A stretch of DNA of 64,000 nucleotides from Streptomyces sp. TS71-3 (GCF_018327685.1 NZ_BNEL01000003.1:2418001-2482000); one strand, 5' to 3'. Numbered from the stretch's first letter, positions 50,443-59,704 are shown. Notes: generated by a model from the sequence alone, not told the origin. Made by a program: numbers and translations.

Positions 50443-51546
50443 CACGGAACTCCTCGTACTGATGGCGATCAGGAAGGACGGACGAGCGGGCCGAGCGGGC
50501 CCGGGGGTCTCGCCGGCGGGCGCGTTCCAGCGCGGTGCCGTCCGGCGGGCGAGCCGGCAGGTCCGCCAGGCGAGCCGGCGGGTTCGGCAGGCGAGCCGAC
50601 GGGTCCGAGGCGGACGATCGGCCGGTGTGATGCGGCCGCAGGTGGCGATTGAAACGTATGAAGCAAGCGCTTTCGAGCCACAAGCTAGCGAGTGGGTGCC
50701 CGGAAGGGAAGGGGTGCGTCAGGGGATGCCGAAAGCCCTTGCCGAACGGGTCGGGAACGGGCCCGGAGCTGCGCGGACACCGAGCCGCCGCCAAGTCTCC
50801 CGCCAACACCGCAGCTCAGACGCCACCTTGGGGAGTCGTTCGGACGGTGGTCGCGGAGTTGCGTCGTCTGGAGTGCGGAGGCGGACGCGCGTGACCGTGT
50901 GTCGGCCTCCGGGGGCGGGCGGAGGGTGGAGGCCCGGCGGCGGCGCCTTGAAACGATATGGATCGGCCCGGGGCCTCACCTGCTGGTCGGTGCCCGGCGC
51001 GGCCCGTGGTCGAGACCTCCCCTCCGCGTGCCTCCCGGCGGGATCTGTGGGGTATGCATCGTTTCAAAAGCGTGCAAGGACAGATGTTGACTTCTCGCCG
51101 GTTGCGCACAAAGCTGCCCTCGTCCGCAACTGCACCGGCCCGCACGGGAGGAGGGTGGCAGGCGGCCGAGGACCAGCCGGTCACCCTTGGCTCACCTGGG
51201 CAACACCCTGTGACGGCCGGTCCCGACGCGCCATCCGCGGCGTCGCGCACAAGGCTCCCCGCCGCTGTCCTGATCGGGCTCGCGGAGGCCGTGGCCGCCC
51301 GATCGGCAGCTCCAAGAATGCAAAAATCGATTCAACCGGGGTCGTTGACACCCGGGGCGCGCGGCCGTAGCTTCCCAGGCGGTATAAGTCCGTGAGCCGC
51401 ATTCATGTAGTTGAACCACACTCGCCGGGCATGTGCGCCATGCCCCTGTCCGGCACGCGTGGCCGGGGTTCGGCGTCCCGGCCGCCCCGGCGAACCGTCC
51501 CGTACGTCGTCGGTGCGCAGCAGGCCTCGGCAGGAGGGGGTTTCGC
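50443..51546. other. 1.1-kb noncoding region with repeated operator-like motifs
   Basis: No frame here looks like a gene. Near 50530-50620 there is a short repeat of CAGGCGAGCCGRCGGGT type. AT-rich motifs stand out from the GC background: TTGAAACGTATGAAG (50649), AAGCGCTTTC (50665), TTGAAACGAT (50948), its exact reverse ATCGTTTCAA (51058) and AATCGATTCAA (51325). The region separates the PL4 gene from the divergent enolase-superfamily gene and is much longer than a simple divergent promoter. Confidence 0.6.
50948..51067. promoter_or_regulatory. Inverted pair of TTGAAACGAT boxes
   Basis: TTGAAACGAT at 50948-50957 and ATCGTTTCAA at 51058-51067 face each other 100 bp apart. They could be sites for one repressor acting by looping. 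The half site also occurs at 50649 and, in changed form, at 40351. Confidence 0.45.
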
Positions 51547-52710
51547 ATGCATCGCGCGATGATCAGCGATGTCTCGGTACGGGTCTTCAGGACCACCACG
51601 AAGCTGGCACACGACTCCGACGGCCACGCCCACCCCGGCGAACCGCGCTCCGTGACCCGGGCCCTGTTCACGCTCACGGACAGCGAGGGCCACCAGGGCC
51701 ACTGCCTGGCCCGGGAGGCGCACGTGAGCGAGGCACTGCTGGGTGCCTACGTGCGCCCCGTGCTGCTCGGCCAGGACCCGTTCGACCGGGCGCGCCTGTG
51801 GGAGGCCCTGGCGCGCTGGCAGCGCGGCAGCGAGGGACAACTCGGCGACCGGACCCTCGCGGTGGTCGAGCAGGCCCTGTGGGACCTGGTCGGCAGGCGC
51901 CTTGGGCAGCCGGTGTGGAAGCTACTGGGCGGCATGCGGGACAAGGTGCCCGCCTACGGCAGCACGATGTGCGGCGACGAGATCCCCGGGGGCCTGTCGA
52001 GCCCCGAGGACTACGCCGCGTTCGCCGAGAAGCTGGTGGCGGACGGCTACCACGCCGTCAAACTGCACACCTGGATGCCCCCGGTCTCCTTCGCTCCGGA
52101 CGTCGCCATGGACATCCGCGCCTGCGCCGCCGTGCGGGAGGCGGTGGGCCCCGACGTGCCCCTGATGCTGGACGCCAACCACTGGTACAGCCGGGCCGAG
52201 GCCCTCGAACTGGGCCGCGCGCTGGACCGCTTGGGCTTCCACTGGTACGAGGAGCCGATGGAGGAGCACTCCACGCAGTCGTACCGCTGGCTGGCCGACC
52301 AGCTCGACACCCTCGTGATCGGTCCGGAGAGCGTCGGCGGCCGGTTGCAGGCCCGGGCCGAGTGGATCACCGCCGGGGCCTGCGACATCCTCCGGGTGGG
52401 CGTGCCCACCGCCGGCGGGATCGCACCGGCGCTCAAGACCGTGCACCTGGCCGAGGCGTTCGGCATGGACTGCGAGATGCACGGCGGCGGCGCGGGCACG
52501 CTGGCCGTGCTGGGCGCGGTCGCCAACAGCAGGTGGTACGAGCGCGGCCTGCTCCATCCCCACCACGACTTCGACGAGGTGCCCCCGCACCTGCTGCGCG
52601 CGCCCGACCCCATCGACTCCGAGGGATACGTCCACCTGAGCACGGAACCCGGGCTCGGCGAGAGCCTCGACCTCGACCACATCACGGCGGAGACGGTGCG
52701 GTCGTGGTGA
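51547..52710 (+). CDS. Enolase-superfamily enzyme, probable acid-sugar dehydratase
   Basis: A 387-residue protein. The N-terminal capping domain is complete (ISDVSVRVFRTTTK). The barrel has KLH after AV in YHAVKLHTW at the usual KxK position, then metal ligands in LMLDANHWYS, WYEEPMEE and IGPESVGG, with MHGGGAG near the end. The K-x-H pattern and spacing place it among sugar-acid dehydratases rather than muconate lactonising enzymes. With GH106, two PL4 lyases and rhaM nearby, L-rhamnonate or a galacturonate-derived acid is the likely substrate. ATG 51547 follows AGGAGGGGG. The decayed gene at 40441 is a separate family member. Confidence 0.85.
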   Translation: MHRAMISDVSVRVFRTTTKLAHDSDGHAHPGEPRSVTRALFTLTDSEGHQGHCLAREAHVSEALLGAYVRPVLLGQDPFDRARLWEALARWQRGSEGQLGDRTLAVVEQALWDLVGRRLGQPVWKLLGGMRDKVPAYGSTMCGDEIPGGLSSPEDYAAFAEKLVADGYHAVKLHTWMPPVSFAPDVAMDIRACAAVREAVGPDVPLMLDANHWYSRAEALELGRALDRLGFHWYEEPMEEHSTQSYRWLADQLDTLVIGPESVGGRLQARAEWITAGACDILRVGVPTAGGIAPALKTVHLAEAFGMDCEMHGGGAGTLAVLGAVANSRWYERGLLHPHHDFDEVPPHLLRAPDPIDSEGYVHLSTEPGLGESLDLDHITAETVRSW

Positions 52711-53056
52711 CCGGCCCGCCCCCGGCCGGGAGCGCTCGGCCCGGCCATGCGGGCGCGACCTGCCGGCGCTGAGACGGCGATCCCGGCAGCCCAGCGCTCC
52801 ACACCGACACTCCCCGTCCGCCCCTGCCCACCGTCCGCCCTGGCCCACGACAGCCTCCGACCCCGTTTCCCGAGCGTCAGGCCCCCGAACCCCCCTGCCT
52901 GACACCTCCGAACGCAGCCCCGCTCCCGCCCCGCACCGGCCCTTCCGGACGGGGCCCCGCACCCGCCCCTCCCGACGTCCTTCTCACCTCCGGACCCCTG
53001 CATCCATCATCCGGACCTCCGGCGCTCCGCGCCGGCGCACAGCCAGGAGAACCCGC
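52711..53056. other. C-rich intergenic region, nothing recognised
   Basis: About 350 bp, strongly C-rich on the plus strand, between two plus-strand genes. No repeat, strong dyad or gene is visible. AGGAGA before ATG 53057 is the ribosome-binding site of the next gene. Confidence 0.5.
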
Positions 53057-55522
53057 ATGGACACTGAGACCAACGCCGTCTCACGGCGCACCGCGCTCGG
53101 CGCGGTGGGGGCGACAGCCGCGGGCGCGGCGCTGCTGGCGGGCGGCGGCAGCGCCTTCGCCGCACCGGCCGTATCCACCACCGCGGCCGGCGAGCCGGCG
53201 GCCGAAACCACCGGTGGCCCGGTCAGGCTGCTGCTGAACGGGGCGCCCGCCACCACCGGCAGCCACGGCTTCCCCGACGAGGTGGACACCGTCGTCCTCG
53301 ACAACGGCCTCGTGCGGTTCACCTTCGGCCGGGACGACCTGAACGGTGTCTACTCGGGATACACGGGCGTGTCCGTCGCCGCCGTCTCGGTGGTGGTGGA
53401 CGGCGTCGAGCTGGGCCACCACCTCAACGGGTCCAAGCCCGTGGACGACGGCAGGGCGCCCTCCTTCTACGTGGACGACCGGGGCGGCAAGACACGCCTG
53501 ATGTGCACCGAGGTGCGCGTGCTGAGGGTCGGTCCCGACCTGGTGGAGGTGGCGTTCGTCGACAGCACCAGCACCCCGCTCCACCACGAGCACCACCTGA
53601 TCATGCGGCGCGGCCGGCGGGGCGTCTACGGCTTCGACGTGATGACGGCGGCCGAGGCCACCACGATCAGCGAGGTGCGCCTCGTCAGCCGCTGGGACCG
53701 CACCGTCTTCGACCACTCCTTCAACTGGGAGCGCGGCAGCGGCCAGCAGCCCACCTACGACTACCTGAACACCCAGGTCAAACTGCAGGACGAGACGTGG
53801 CGCGTGGACGGCGTCAACAACAAGGACCTGGCCGCGCCCGACAGCAACTCCGGCAACCTGCCGCCCGGCACCGCCTACAGCAAGTACGAGTGGAGCCTCT
53901 ACCACCACGAGAACCCGATGTTCGGGCACTACGGCCACGGCTTCGGGGTGTGGTTCACCCCACTGGGCGGTGTCACCGGCGACACCCTGTGCGCGTTCTA
54001 CGGCGTGGGCCCCACCCACCAGGACCTGGCGATCCACCAGGACGCCACGATCCTCAACTACTTCGGCGCCAACCACTACGACCTGCCCGGATACGATCTC
54101 CCCGCCGGATACACCCGGCTCTACGGCCCCTGGTACACGTTCTTCACCACCGCGGACGAGAACGACCCGGGGACGCTGATATCCGACGCGGCGGCCACGG
54201 CCCGCGCCGAGATACGCGAGAACCGGGCGGCGGCGGACTGGATCGACCACCCCCTCTACCCGGGCGCCGCCCAGCGCACCACGGTCACCGGCCGGCTGGC
54301 GCTGAAGGACGGCAGACCCGCCGGCGGCTTCTGGGTGCTGCTGTCCACGCAGGATGCGGACGACGTCTACACCATCCACGAGCCCACCTACTTCGTGCGC
54401 ACCGGCGCGGACGGCTCGTTCACCCTGCCCGGCATCCCCCCGGCCTGGAAGCCCGGCACCAGCGACCCCGGCACGTACACCCTCTACGTCTTCGCCGCCG
54501 ACGGATCCGTCACGGAGCAGTACAAGCGGACCGGCATCACGCCCGCAGGGCGGGCGCACGACCTCGGCACGCTCACCTGGGCACCCGCCTCCACCGGCAC
54601 GTTCCTGTGGCAGATAGGCCGCTCCGACCGGACCGGCGGCGAGTACGCCCTGGCCACCCACCCCGTGGAACGGGACCACCCGCGCGACTACGACAAGCCG
54701 TCCCGCATCCCGGGCGACCTGACGTTCACCGTCGGCGAGAGCTGGGAACCGGCCGACTGGTACTACGCGCAGACCAGCCCGGGCACCTGGACCGTGCGCT
54801 TCAGCCTCGACCGCGTGCCGGCCGGGACGGCGGCGCTCACCGTCTCCTCGTCGATGCAGGCCGGCAGCGCCCCCACCGTGGCCGTGAACGGGTCCACCGA
54901 CGGCATCACCGGGAGCCTGTCCGACAGCGACGGCCACGACGGCAACGGCCTCGGCGGCACCATCGGCCGCCAGGCGGACCGCAGCGGCCGGCGGCGCGTG
55001 AACGTGCTCACCTTCCCCGCCTCGATGCTGCGCGAGGGCGCCAACACCCTTGAGTTCACCCGGGGCGCGAGCATCCCCGCCGGGGACGGTCTCGGCTGGG
55101 ACACCCTGCTGCTGGAGGTGGCACCCGCCGACCCGGCCGCCGCCCCCGCGGCGGCGAGGCTCAAGGCCGAGGTGGTGGGCCTCGCGGGGAGCCGGGACGC
55201 GGTCACCTGGACGGTGCGCCTGCGCAACACGGGACGCGGCACCGCGCACGACGTGCGGCTGACGGGGGTCCGGCGGCAGGCGCGGTGGGGCGGCGGCGAG
55301 CCCCTCGCGGTCGCCGATCGCGACCCGGCGCTCTTCCCGGTGCCCGTGACGGCGACGCTGGCGCCCGGTGCGTCCACCACCTTCCGGGTCACCGCCGCGC
55401 CGCCGCGGGAGCCCACCGCCGACCCCCGTTCGGTCGTCCTGGCGCTCAGCGCGGACGGCGGCCGGGCCACCACCACCGCCTCCGCCCGGACGGCCACCTG
55501 GCCGTGGGCCGCGAAGAACTGA
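53057..55522 (+). CDS. Exported rhamnogalacturonan lyase, polysaccharide lyase family 4 (copy 2)
   Basis: An 821-residue paralogue of the gene at 48025, on the opposite strand. The Tat signal is AVSRRTALGAVGATAAGAALLAGG. All three PL4 domains align with copy 1: LDNGLVRFTFGRDDLNGVYSG, WDRTVFDHSFNWERGSGQQP, LNYFGANHYDLPGY, FTLPGIPPAWKPGTSDPG and VGESWEPADWYYAQTSPGTW. The C-terminal CARDB-like region is also shared. It is followed after only 18 bp by the sugar ABC importer genes, so lyase and importer form one operon, unlike copy 1. Different specificity or expression of the two copies is likely. Confidence 0.92.
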   Translation: MDTETNAVSRRTALGAVGATAAGAALLAGGGSAFAAPAVSTTAAGEPAAETTGGPVRLLLNGAPATTGSHGFPDEVDTVVLDNGLVRFTFGRDDLNGVYSGYTGVSVAAVSVVVDGVELGHHLNGSKPVDDGRAPSFYVDDRGGKTRLMCTEVRVLRVGPDLVEVAFVDSTSTPLHHEHHLIMRRGRRGVYGFDVMTAAEATTISEVRLVSRWDRTVFDHSFNWERGSGQQPTYDYLNTQVKLQDETWRVDGVNNKDLAAPDSNSGNLPPGTAYSKYEWSLYHHENPMFGHYGHGFGVWFTPLGGVTGDTLCAFYGVGPTHQDLAIHQDATILNYFGANHYDLPGYDLPAGYTRLYGPWYTFFTTADENDPGTLISDAAATARAEIRENRAAADWIDHPLYPGAAQRTTVTGRLALKDGRPAGGFWVLLSTQDADDVYTIHEPTYFVRTGADGSFTLPGIPPAWKPGTSDPGTYTLYVFAADGSVTEQYKRTGITPAGRAHDLGTLTWAPASTGTFLWQIGRSDRTGGEYALATHPVERDHPRDYDKPSRIPGDLTFTVGESWEPADWYYAQTSPGTWTVRFSLDRVPAGTAALTVSSSMQAGSAPTVAVNGSTDGITGSLSDSDGHDGNGLGGTIGRQADRSGRRRVNVLTFPASMLREGANTLEFTRGASIPAGDGLGWDTLLLEVAPADPAAAPAAARLKAEVVGLAGSRDAVTWTVRLRNTGRGTAHDVRLTGVRRQARWGGGEPLAVADRDPALFPVPVTATLAPGASTTFRVTAAPPREPTADPRSVVLALSADGGRATTTASARTATWPWAAKN

Positions 55523-55540
55523 CACCAGAGGAGTCGTGCC

Positions 55541-57022
55541 ATGAGAAGTCGTGCCATCTGTGATCTGGCGAGGGGACGCCCCGCTTCAGCGGGGTGGGGA
55601 ATCGCTTTCCTGGCTTGTGGTAATTTGGTTCTGCCCCGAAAGGGGCCGGTTCGGGCTGGACCGCAACCCTCGGGTTGGAAGCCCCCCTCCTTCAGGTGGG
55701 GGAGCGGAGTCACGAGAATCCGGGTCGCACCAGAGCGCCGCCGCCCCCGACTGCTGACCGCCATCACCGTGGCCACCGCCGTGGCCGCGTCGCTCACCCT
55801 CACCGCGTGCGGCGGGGACTCCGGCGAGTCCTCCGACGGCAAGGTCCACCTCAGCTTCTCCTGGTGGGGCGACAGCTCGCGCGCCAAGTCCACCGAGGCC
55901 GCCATCAAGGTCTTCGAGAAGGCCAACCCGAAGATCGAGGTGAGCACCCAGTACGCGCAGTTCGGCCCGTACAACCAGAAGCTCGCCACGCAGATGGCCG
56001 GCGGCGGGGCCCCCGACCTCATCCAGATCGACTGGGGCAACCAGAGCCAGTACGCCCGAAGCAACACCCTGCTCGACCTCGCCTCGGGCCCCGCGAAGGC
56101 CGACTTCTCCGGCCTCGACCCCAAGTTCGCGAGCAGCGGCAAGGACGGTGACAAGCAGGTCGCGGTGCCCTTCGGGCAGACCGCGCAGAGCTTCGTCGTC
56201 GATGAGACCAAGCTCAAGTCGCTCGGCGTGCCGGTGCCGAAGCCCGACTGGACCTGGGACGACCTGGCGGACTTCGGCAAGGCCGTGCACGACAGGTCGG
56301 GCGGCAAGCTCTCCGGCATCTCCGACCCCGGCACCACCTGGGCGGCGTTCCAGTCCTGGCTGTACCAGCAGGGCAAGGACCTCTACACGAAGGACGGCAA
56401 GCTGGGCTTCACCCAGGCCGACCTGGAGGGCTTCTGGAACCTCTGCACCAGCCTGCGCAAGTCAGGCGCCGCCACCCCGGCCAACCAGACGGCCACCCTC
56501 GCCAACGGCCCCGCCGAGGACCCGCTCGCCAAGGGCACCACCACGGCCGAGTGGGACTACGACAGCATCTACGCCAGCCACTCGGCGGCCACCAAGGACA
56601 AGCTGGTGCTGCTGCCGCTGCCGGCGGTGGGCGGCAAGACGGGCATGTACGCGAAGCCGTCGATGCTGCTGTCCGTCTACGCGGGCTCCAAGCACCCGGC
56701 GGAGGCGGCCAAGCTGCTGAGCTTCCTCGTCAACGACCCGTCGGCCGCCAAGGCGCTCGGCACCAGCCGCGGGCTCTTCCCGAACCTGAAGGTCCGGGGA
56801 GACCAGGCGTCGTCGGCGACCGGCCCCGACAAGGTCGTCTCCGACTTCGAGGCCGCGAGCGCGGCGAAGCTGAGCCCCACACCCTCCGCGCCCCCCAAGG
56901 GCGACGGCCAGCTCATCACCCTGATGCAGCGCATCTACGGCGGTGTCAGCTTCGGCCAGCAGAGCGTGTCCGCCGGTGCCAAGGACTTCATGGCACAGGC
57001 CCGGCAGGCGCTCTCCAAGTGA
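55541..57022 (+). CDS. Sugar ABC substrate-binding lipoprotein (SBP family 1) with element-encoded N-terminal extension
   Basis: A 493-residue frame. Residues from about 58 are a normal binding lipoprotein: RIRVAPERRRPRLLTAITVA, lipobox LTAC, then LSFSWWGDSSRAKSTEAAIKVFEKANP, FGPYNQKLATQMAGGGAPDLIQID and EWDYDSIYASHSAA. The first part is different: ATG 55541, behind GAGGAG, starts 5 codons of ordinary DNA and then 52 codons translated from a 156-bp IS605-like element. The element sits inside the second copy of a 15-bp duplication, splitting the ancestral ATG (CCAT|GAGAATCC). The frame stays open throughout, so the product may carry a 57-residue leader before its signal peptide. It imports lyase products. 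Confidence 0.88.
   Translation: MRSRAICDLARGRPASAGWGIAFLACGNLVLPRKGPVRAGPQPSGWKPPSFRWGSGVTRIRVAPERRRPRLLTAITVATAVAASLTLTACGGDSGESSDGKVHLSFSWWGDSSRAKSTEAAIKVFEKANPKIEVSTQYAQFGPYNQKLATQMAGGGAPDLIQIDWGNQSQYARSNTLLDLASGPAKADFSGLDPKFASSGKDGDKQVAVPFGQTAQSFVVDETKLKSLGVPVPKPDWTWDDLADFGKAVHDRSGGKLSGISDPGTTWAAFQSWLYQQGKDLYTKDGKLGFTQADLEGFWNLCTSLRKSGAATPANQTATLANGPAEDPLAKGTTTAEWDYDSIYASHSAATKDKLVLLPLPAVGGKTGMYAKPSMLLSVYAGSKHPAEAAKLLSFLVNDPSAAKALGTSRGLFPNLKVRGDQASSATGPDKVVSDFEAASAAKLSPTPSAPPKGDGQLITLMQRIYGGVSFGQQSVSAGAKDFMAQARQALSK
55558..55713 (+). mobile_element. IS200/IS605-type MITE with omega-RNA-like hairpins, no tnpB
   Basis: A 156-bp element with subterminal hairpins at both ends: GCCCCGCTTCAGCGGGG at 55578-55594 followed by TGGGGAATCGCTTTC, and CCCCCTCCTTCAGGTGGGGG near 55683-55702 followed by AGCGGAGTCAC. 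Both hairpins share a TTCA loop. Between them is the hairpin GCCCCGAAAGGGGC (GNRA tetraloop, 55633-55646) and an AACC/GGTT stem. This layout matches the ends of IS605-family elements and the 3' part of a TnpB guide RNA. There is no transposase or TnpB frame. Confidence 0.75.
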
Positions 57023-57101
57023 CATCCGGCGGGCGCCCGCCCCATGGCCCGGGCAGGCGCCCGCTCCCGACCGCCAAGGGGCCTGAGCAAGGAGGAAGCC
57101 G

Positions 57102-58073
57102 GTGAGCTCGACGGCCAGGCTCGAGAACCCGGTGCCCGCATCGGCGGCACCGAAGAGAACGCACCACCGCACCACGCCTGCCAGGGGCCTCGCCGACCGC
57201 ACCGCCGGATATGTCTTCCTGCTGCCCTGGTTCGCGGGGCTCGCGGTCTTCACCATCGGCCCGCTGGTGTACTCGCTCTACCTCTCGTTCACCGACTACA
57301 ACCTTCTCCAGCCCCCGCGCTGGGTGGGCTTCGCGAACTTCACGGAGATGTTCTCGGCGGACCCACGCTTCTACCACGCGGTGAGGGTCACCCTGATCTA
57401 CGTGGTCGTGGTGACGCCGGTGAAGCTCGCCCTCGCCCTGGCCGTAGCCCTGCTGCTGAACCGCAGGCGGGCCGGTGTGGGCCTGTACCGCTCGCTGTTC
57501 TACCTGCCGTCGCTGCTGGGCACGAGCGTCGCGGTCGCGCTGGTGTGGCGCTCGATGTTCGCCCAGGGCGGCGCGGTCAGCAACGGCCTCGGCTCGCTGG
57601 GACTGCCGAAGACCGACTTCATCAACAGCACCACCTGGTCGCTGCCGGCGATCATCCTGCTCGCCTGCTGGCAGTTCGGTGCGCCCATGGTGATCTTCCT
57701 CGCCGGGCTCAAGCAGATCCCGGCGGAGCTGTACGACGCCGTGGCCGTGGACGGCGCCGGAACGTGGGGGAGGTTCCGGAACGTCACCCTGCCCCTGCTG
57801 TCGCCCGTCATCTTCTTCAACGTCCTGCTGGAGACCATCAACTCCTTCCAGGCGTTCACCCCGGCGTTCATCATCAGCAACGGCAGCGGCGGCCCGGCCG
57901 ACTCGACGCTGTTCTACACGCTCTACCTGTACCAGCGGGGCTTCACCGACTTCCGGTTCGGCTACGCCTCGGCGATGGCCTGGATCCTGCTCGCGGCGGT
58001 CGCGGTGCTCACCGCGGCGATGTTCCGCATCTCCCGGGTGTGGGTCTTCTACTCGGACGGAGGAAGCCGATGA
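57102..58073 (+). CDS. Sugar ABC permease (UgpA/MalF type)
   Basis: A 323-residue permease with six helices. It starts with TAGYVFLLPWFAGLAVFTIGPLVYSLYLSF and has the EAA loop IPAELYDAVAVDGAGTWGRFRNVTLPLLSPV. GTG 57102 follows AAGGAGGAAG. It forms the channel with the next gene; no ATPase is encoded here, so a shared MsiK-type ATPase elsewhere is expected, as in other Streptomyces sugar importers. Confidence 0.93.
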   Translation: MSSTARLENPVPASAAPKRTHHRTTPARGLADRTAGYVFLLPWFAGLAVFTIGPLVYSLYLSFTDYNLLQPPRWVGFANFTEMFSADPRFYHAVRVTLIYVVVVTPVKLALALAVALLLNRRRAGVGLYRSLFYLPSLLGTSVAVALVWRSMFAQGGAVSNGLGSLGLPKTDFINSTTWSLPAIILLACWQFGAPMVIFLAGLKQIPAELYDAVAVDGAGTWGRFRNVTLPLLSPVIFFNVLLETINSFQAFTPAFIISNGSGGPADSTLFYTLYLYQRGFTDFRFGYASAMAWILLAAVAVLTAAMFRISRVWVFYSDGGSR

Positions 58074-58963
58074 GCGAGCAGACCACCCTGCGGGGCGGCG
58101 GGCCGTCCGCGGTCGCCGGGCGCCGCCCGGGCGCGCAGCGCCGGTCGCTGCTGTGGCACGTCCTGGTGATCGTCGCCGTGCTCGTCGTGGTGTATCCGGT
58201 CGTCTGGATGATCGGCACGTCCTTCAAGCCCGCGACCGAGATCGTCACCTCCAACCGGCCCTGGCCGCTGCACGGCACCCTGAAGAACTTCTCGGCGGGC
58301 TGGGGCGCCAACCCGGGCGTGACCTTCGGGCACTTCTTCATGAACTCGCTGATCATCTCCGTGCTCGCGGTGGCCGGCACCCTGCTGTCCTGCTCGCTGG
58401 CCGCCTACGCCTTCAGCAGGCTCTCGTTCCCGGGCCGCTCGGCGCTGTTCGGGGTGATGGTGGTGACGATCCTGATGCCGTACCACGTCCTGATCGTCCC
58501 CCAGTACGCGATCTTCAAGACCTTCGGGTGGATCAACACCGACCTGCCGGTCGTGGTGCCGAAGTTCCTCGCGACGGAGGCGTTCTTCATCTTCCTGATG
58601 GTGCAGTTCATGCGGGGCATCCCCAGGGAGATCGACGACGCGGCCCGCGTGGACGGCTGCGGGCCCTACCGGACCTTCCTGTGGGTGCTGCTGCCGCTCA
58701 CCCGGCCTGCCCTGATCACCAGCGCCATCTTCGCGTTCATCTGGACGTGGAACGACTTCTTCACGCAACTCGTGTACTTCAACAACGCGAGCAAGTTCAC
58801 CGTGCCCATCGGCCTGTCCCTGTTCGTGGACCAGACCGGCATGACGTCGTACGGGCCGATGATGGCGATGTCGGTCCTGGCGCTGCTGCCGGTGTTCCTC
58901 TTCTTCCTCGCGTTCCAGCGGCTCCTGGTGGGCGGGGCCACGTCGAGCGGGCTGAAGGGGTGA
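58070..58963 (+). CDS. Sugar ABC permease (UgpE/MalG type)
   Basis: A 297-residue partner permease. Marks are PVVWMIGTSFKPATEI, SLAAYAFSRLSFPGRSALF, MPYHVLIVPQYAIFKTFGWINT and the EAA loop REIDDAARVDGCGPYRTFLWVLLPLTRPAL. It overlaps the first permease by 4 bases (ATGA). Confidence 0.93.
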   Translation: MSEQTTLRGGGPSAVAGRRPGAQRRSLLWHVLVIVAVLVVVYPVVWMIGTSFKPATEIVTSNRPWPLHGTLKNFSAGWGANPGVTFGHFFMNSLIISVLAVAGTLLSCSLAAYAFSRLSFPGRSALFGVMVVTILMPYHVLIVPQYAIFKTFGWINTDLPVVVPKFLATEAFFIFLMVQFMRGIPREIDDAARVDGCGPYRTFLWVLLPLTRPALITSAIFAFIWTWNDFFTQLVYFNNASKFTVPIGLSLFVDQTGMTSYGPMMAMSVLALLPVFLFFLAFQRLLVGGATSSGLKG

Positions 58964-58970
58964 CGCGGGC

Positions 58971-59672
58971 ATGAGCCGGGTGACGGGAACGGGCGCACGG
59001 GCCGGGACCACCGGCGGGCACACCCCGGCGGCCTCCGGAACGGGGCGCCGGGCAGTGGTGGCGCTGGGGCCCGAGCGGGCCGAGCAGGTGCGCATGGCGG
59101 CGGAGGCGATGGCCGTCGGGGTGCTGTTCGCGCTCTTCTCGCTGCCGCTGGTCACCGCCGGGGCGGCGTGGTGCGCGGCGGCCGAGGTCACCGCGGGCTG
59201 GCACCAGGGGCGGGAGCCCGCCCTGCTGCGCACGTTCGCCCGGACGGTCCGCCGCGATCTGCTGGCCGGACTCGTGCTGGAGGCCACCGTGCTGGCGCTG
59301 GCGGCCGCCACCTGGTTCGAGGTCCGCCTGGTGCTGGCGTCGCGCCTGCCGGGGTACCCGGTGGAGGCCGCGGCCCTGGCGCTGCTCGGGGCGTGCGCGG
59401 TCGCTTTCGTCCTGCTCACGGTCGCCTGCCGGGCCGCGCAGGGGCCGGTGCCGGGGGCCGGCGCGTGGGGCGCGGCGGTGCGCACGGCCGTCCGGCAGGC
59501 ACGGCTCGCGCCCACCACCCTCGTCCTCGTGGTCGCCGGATGCGCGTGCGTCGCCGCCCTCGTCGCGGTGATCCCGGCGTTCGCCGGGTTCATGGCGGGT
59601 CCGCTGGCGTACGCGGTGTCGGTGGTGACGGCGCGGAACCGCGGCGAGGGCAGTGGGGGCGGCGCGCGGTGA
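58971..59672 (+). CDS. YesL-like (DUF624) membrane protein
   Basis: A 233-residue protein with four to five hydrophobic helices (GVLFALFSLPLVTAGAAWCAA, LLAGLVLEATVLALAAATW, AALALLGACAVAFVLLTVACR, TLVLVVAGCACVAALVAVI). The second-helix ending and the following GREPALLRTFARTVRRDLLAG loop resemble DUF624, which includes YesL of the Bacillus subtilis rhamnogalacturonan operon. It lies 7 bp after the permease gene, so it is the last gene of the importer operon. The role is unknown, perhaps accessory to transport. Confidence 0.7.
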   Translation: MSRVTGTGARAGTTGGHTPAASGTGRRAVVALGPERAEQVRMAAEAMAVGVLFALFSLPLVTAGAAWCAAAEVTAGWHQGREPALLRTFARTVRRDLLAGLVLEATVLALAAATWFEVRLVLASRLPGYPVEAAALALLGACAVAFVLLTVACRAAQGPVPGAGAWGAAVRTAVRQARLAPTTLVLVVAGCACVAALVAVIPAFAGFMAGPLAYAVSVVTARNRGEGSGGGAR

Positions 59673-59704
59673 GGGCGGGCCCGGGGGTGTCTCCCAGGCC
59701 CTCA
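59670..59704. terminator. Possible terminator after the importer operon
   Basis: TGAGGGC at 59670 pairs with GCCCTCA at 59698, with further G/C pairing inside. It is located between convergent genes. Confidence 0.4.

Noticed and set aside
50462..51370. 302-codon plus-strand frame in the long noncoding region
   Set aside because: Composition is Arg/Gly/Pro-rich without any domain, and it spans operator-like motifs and repeats.
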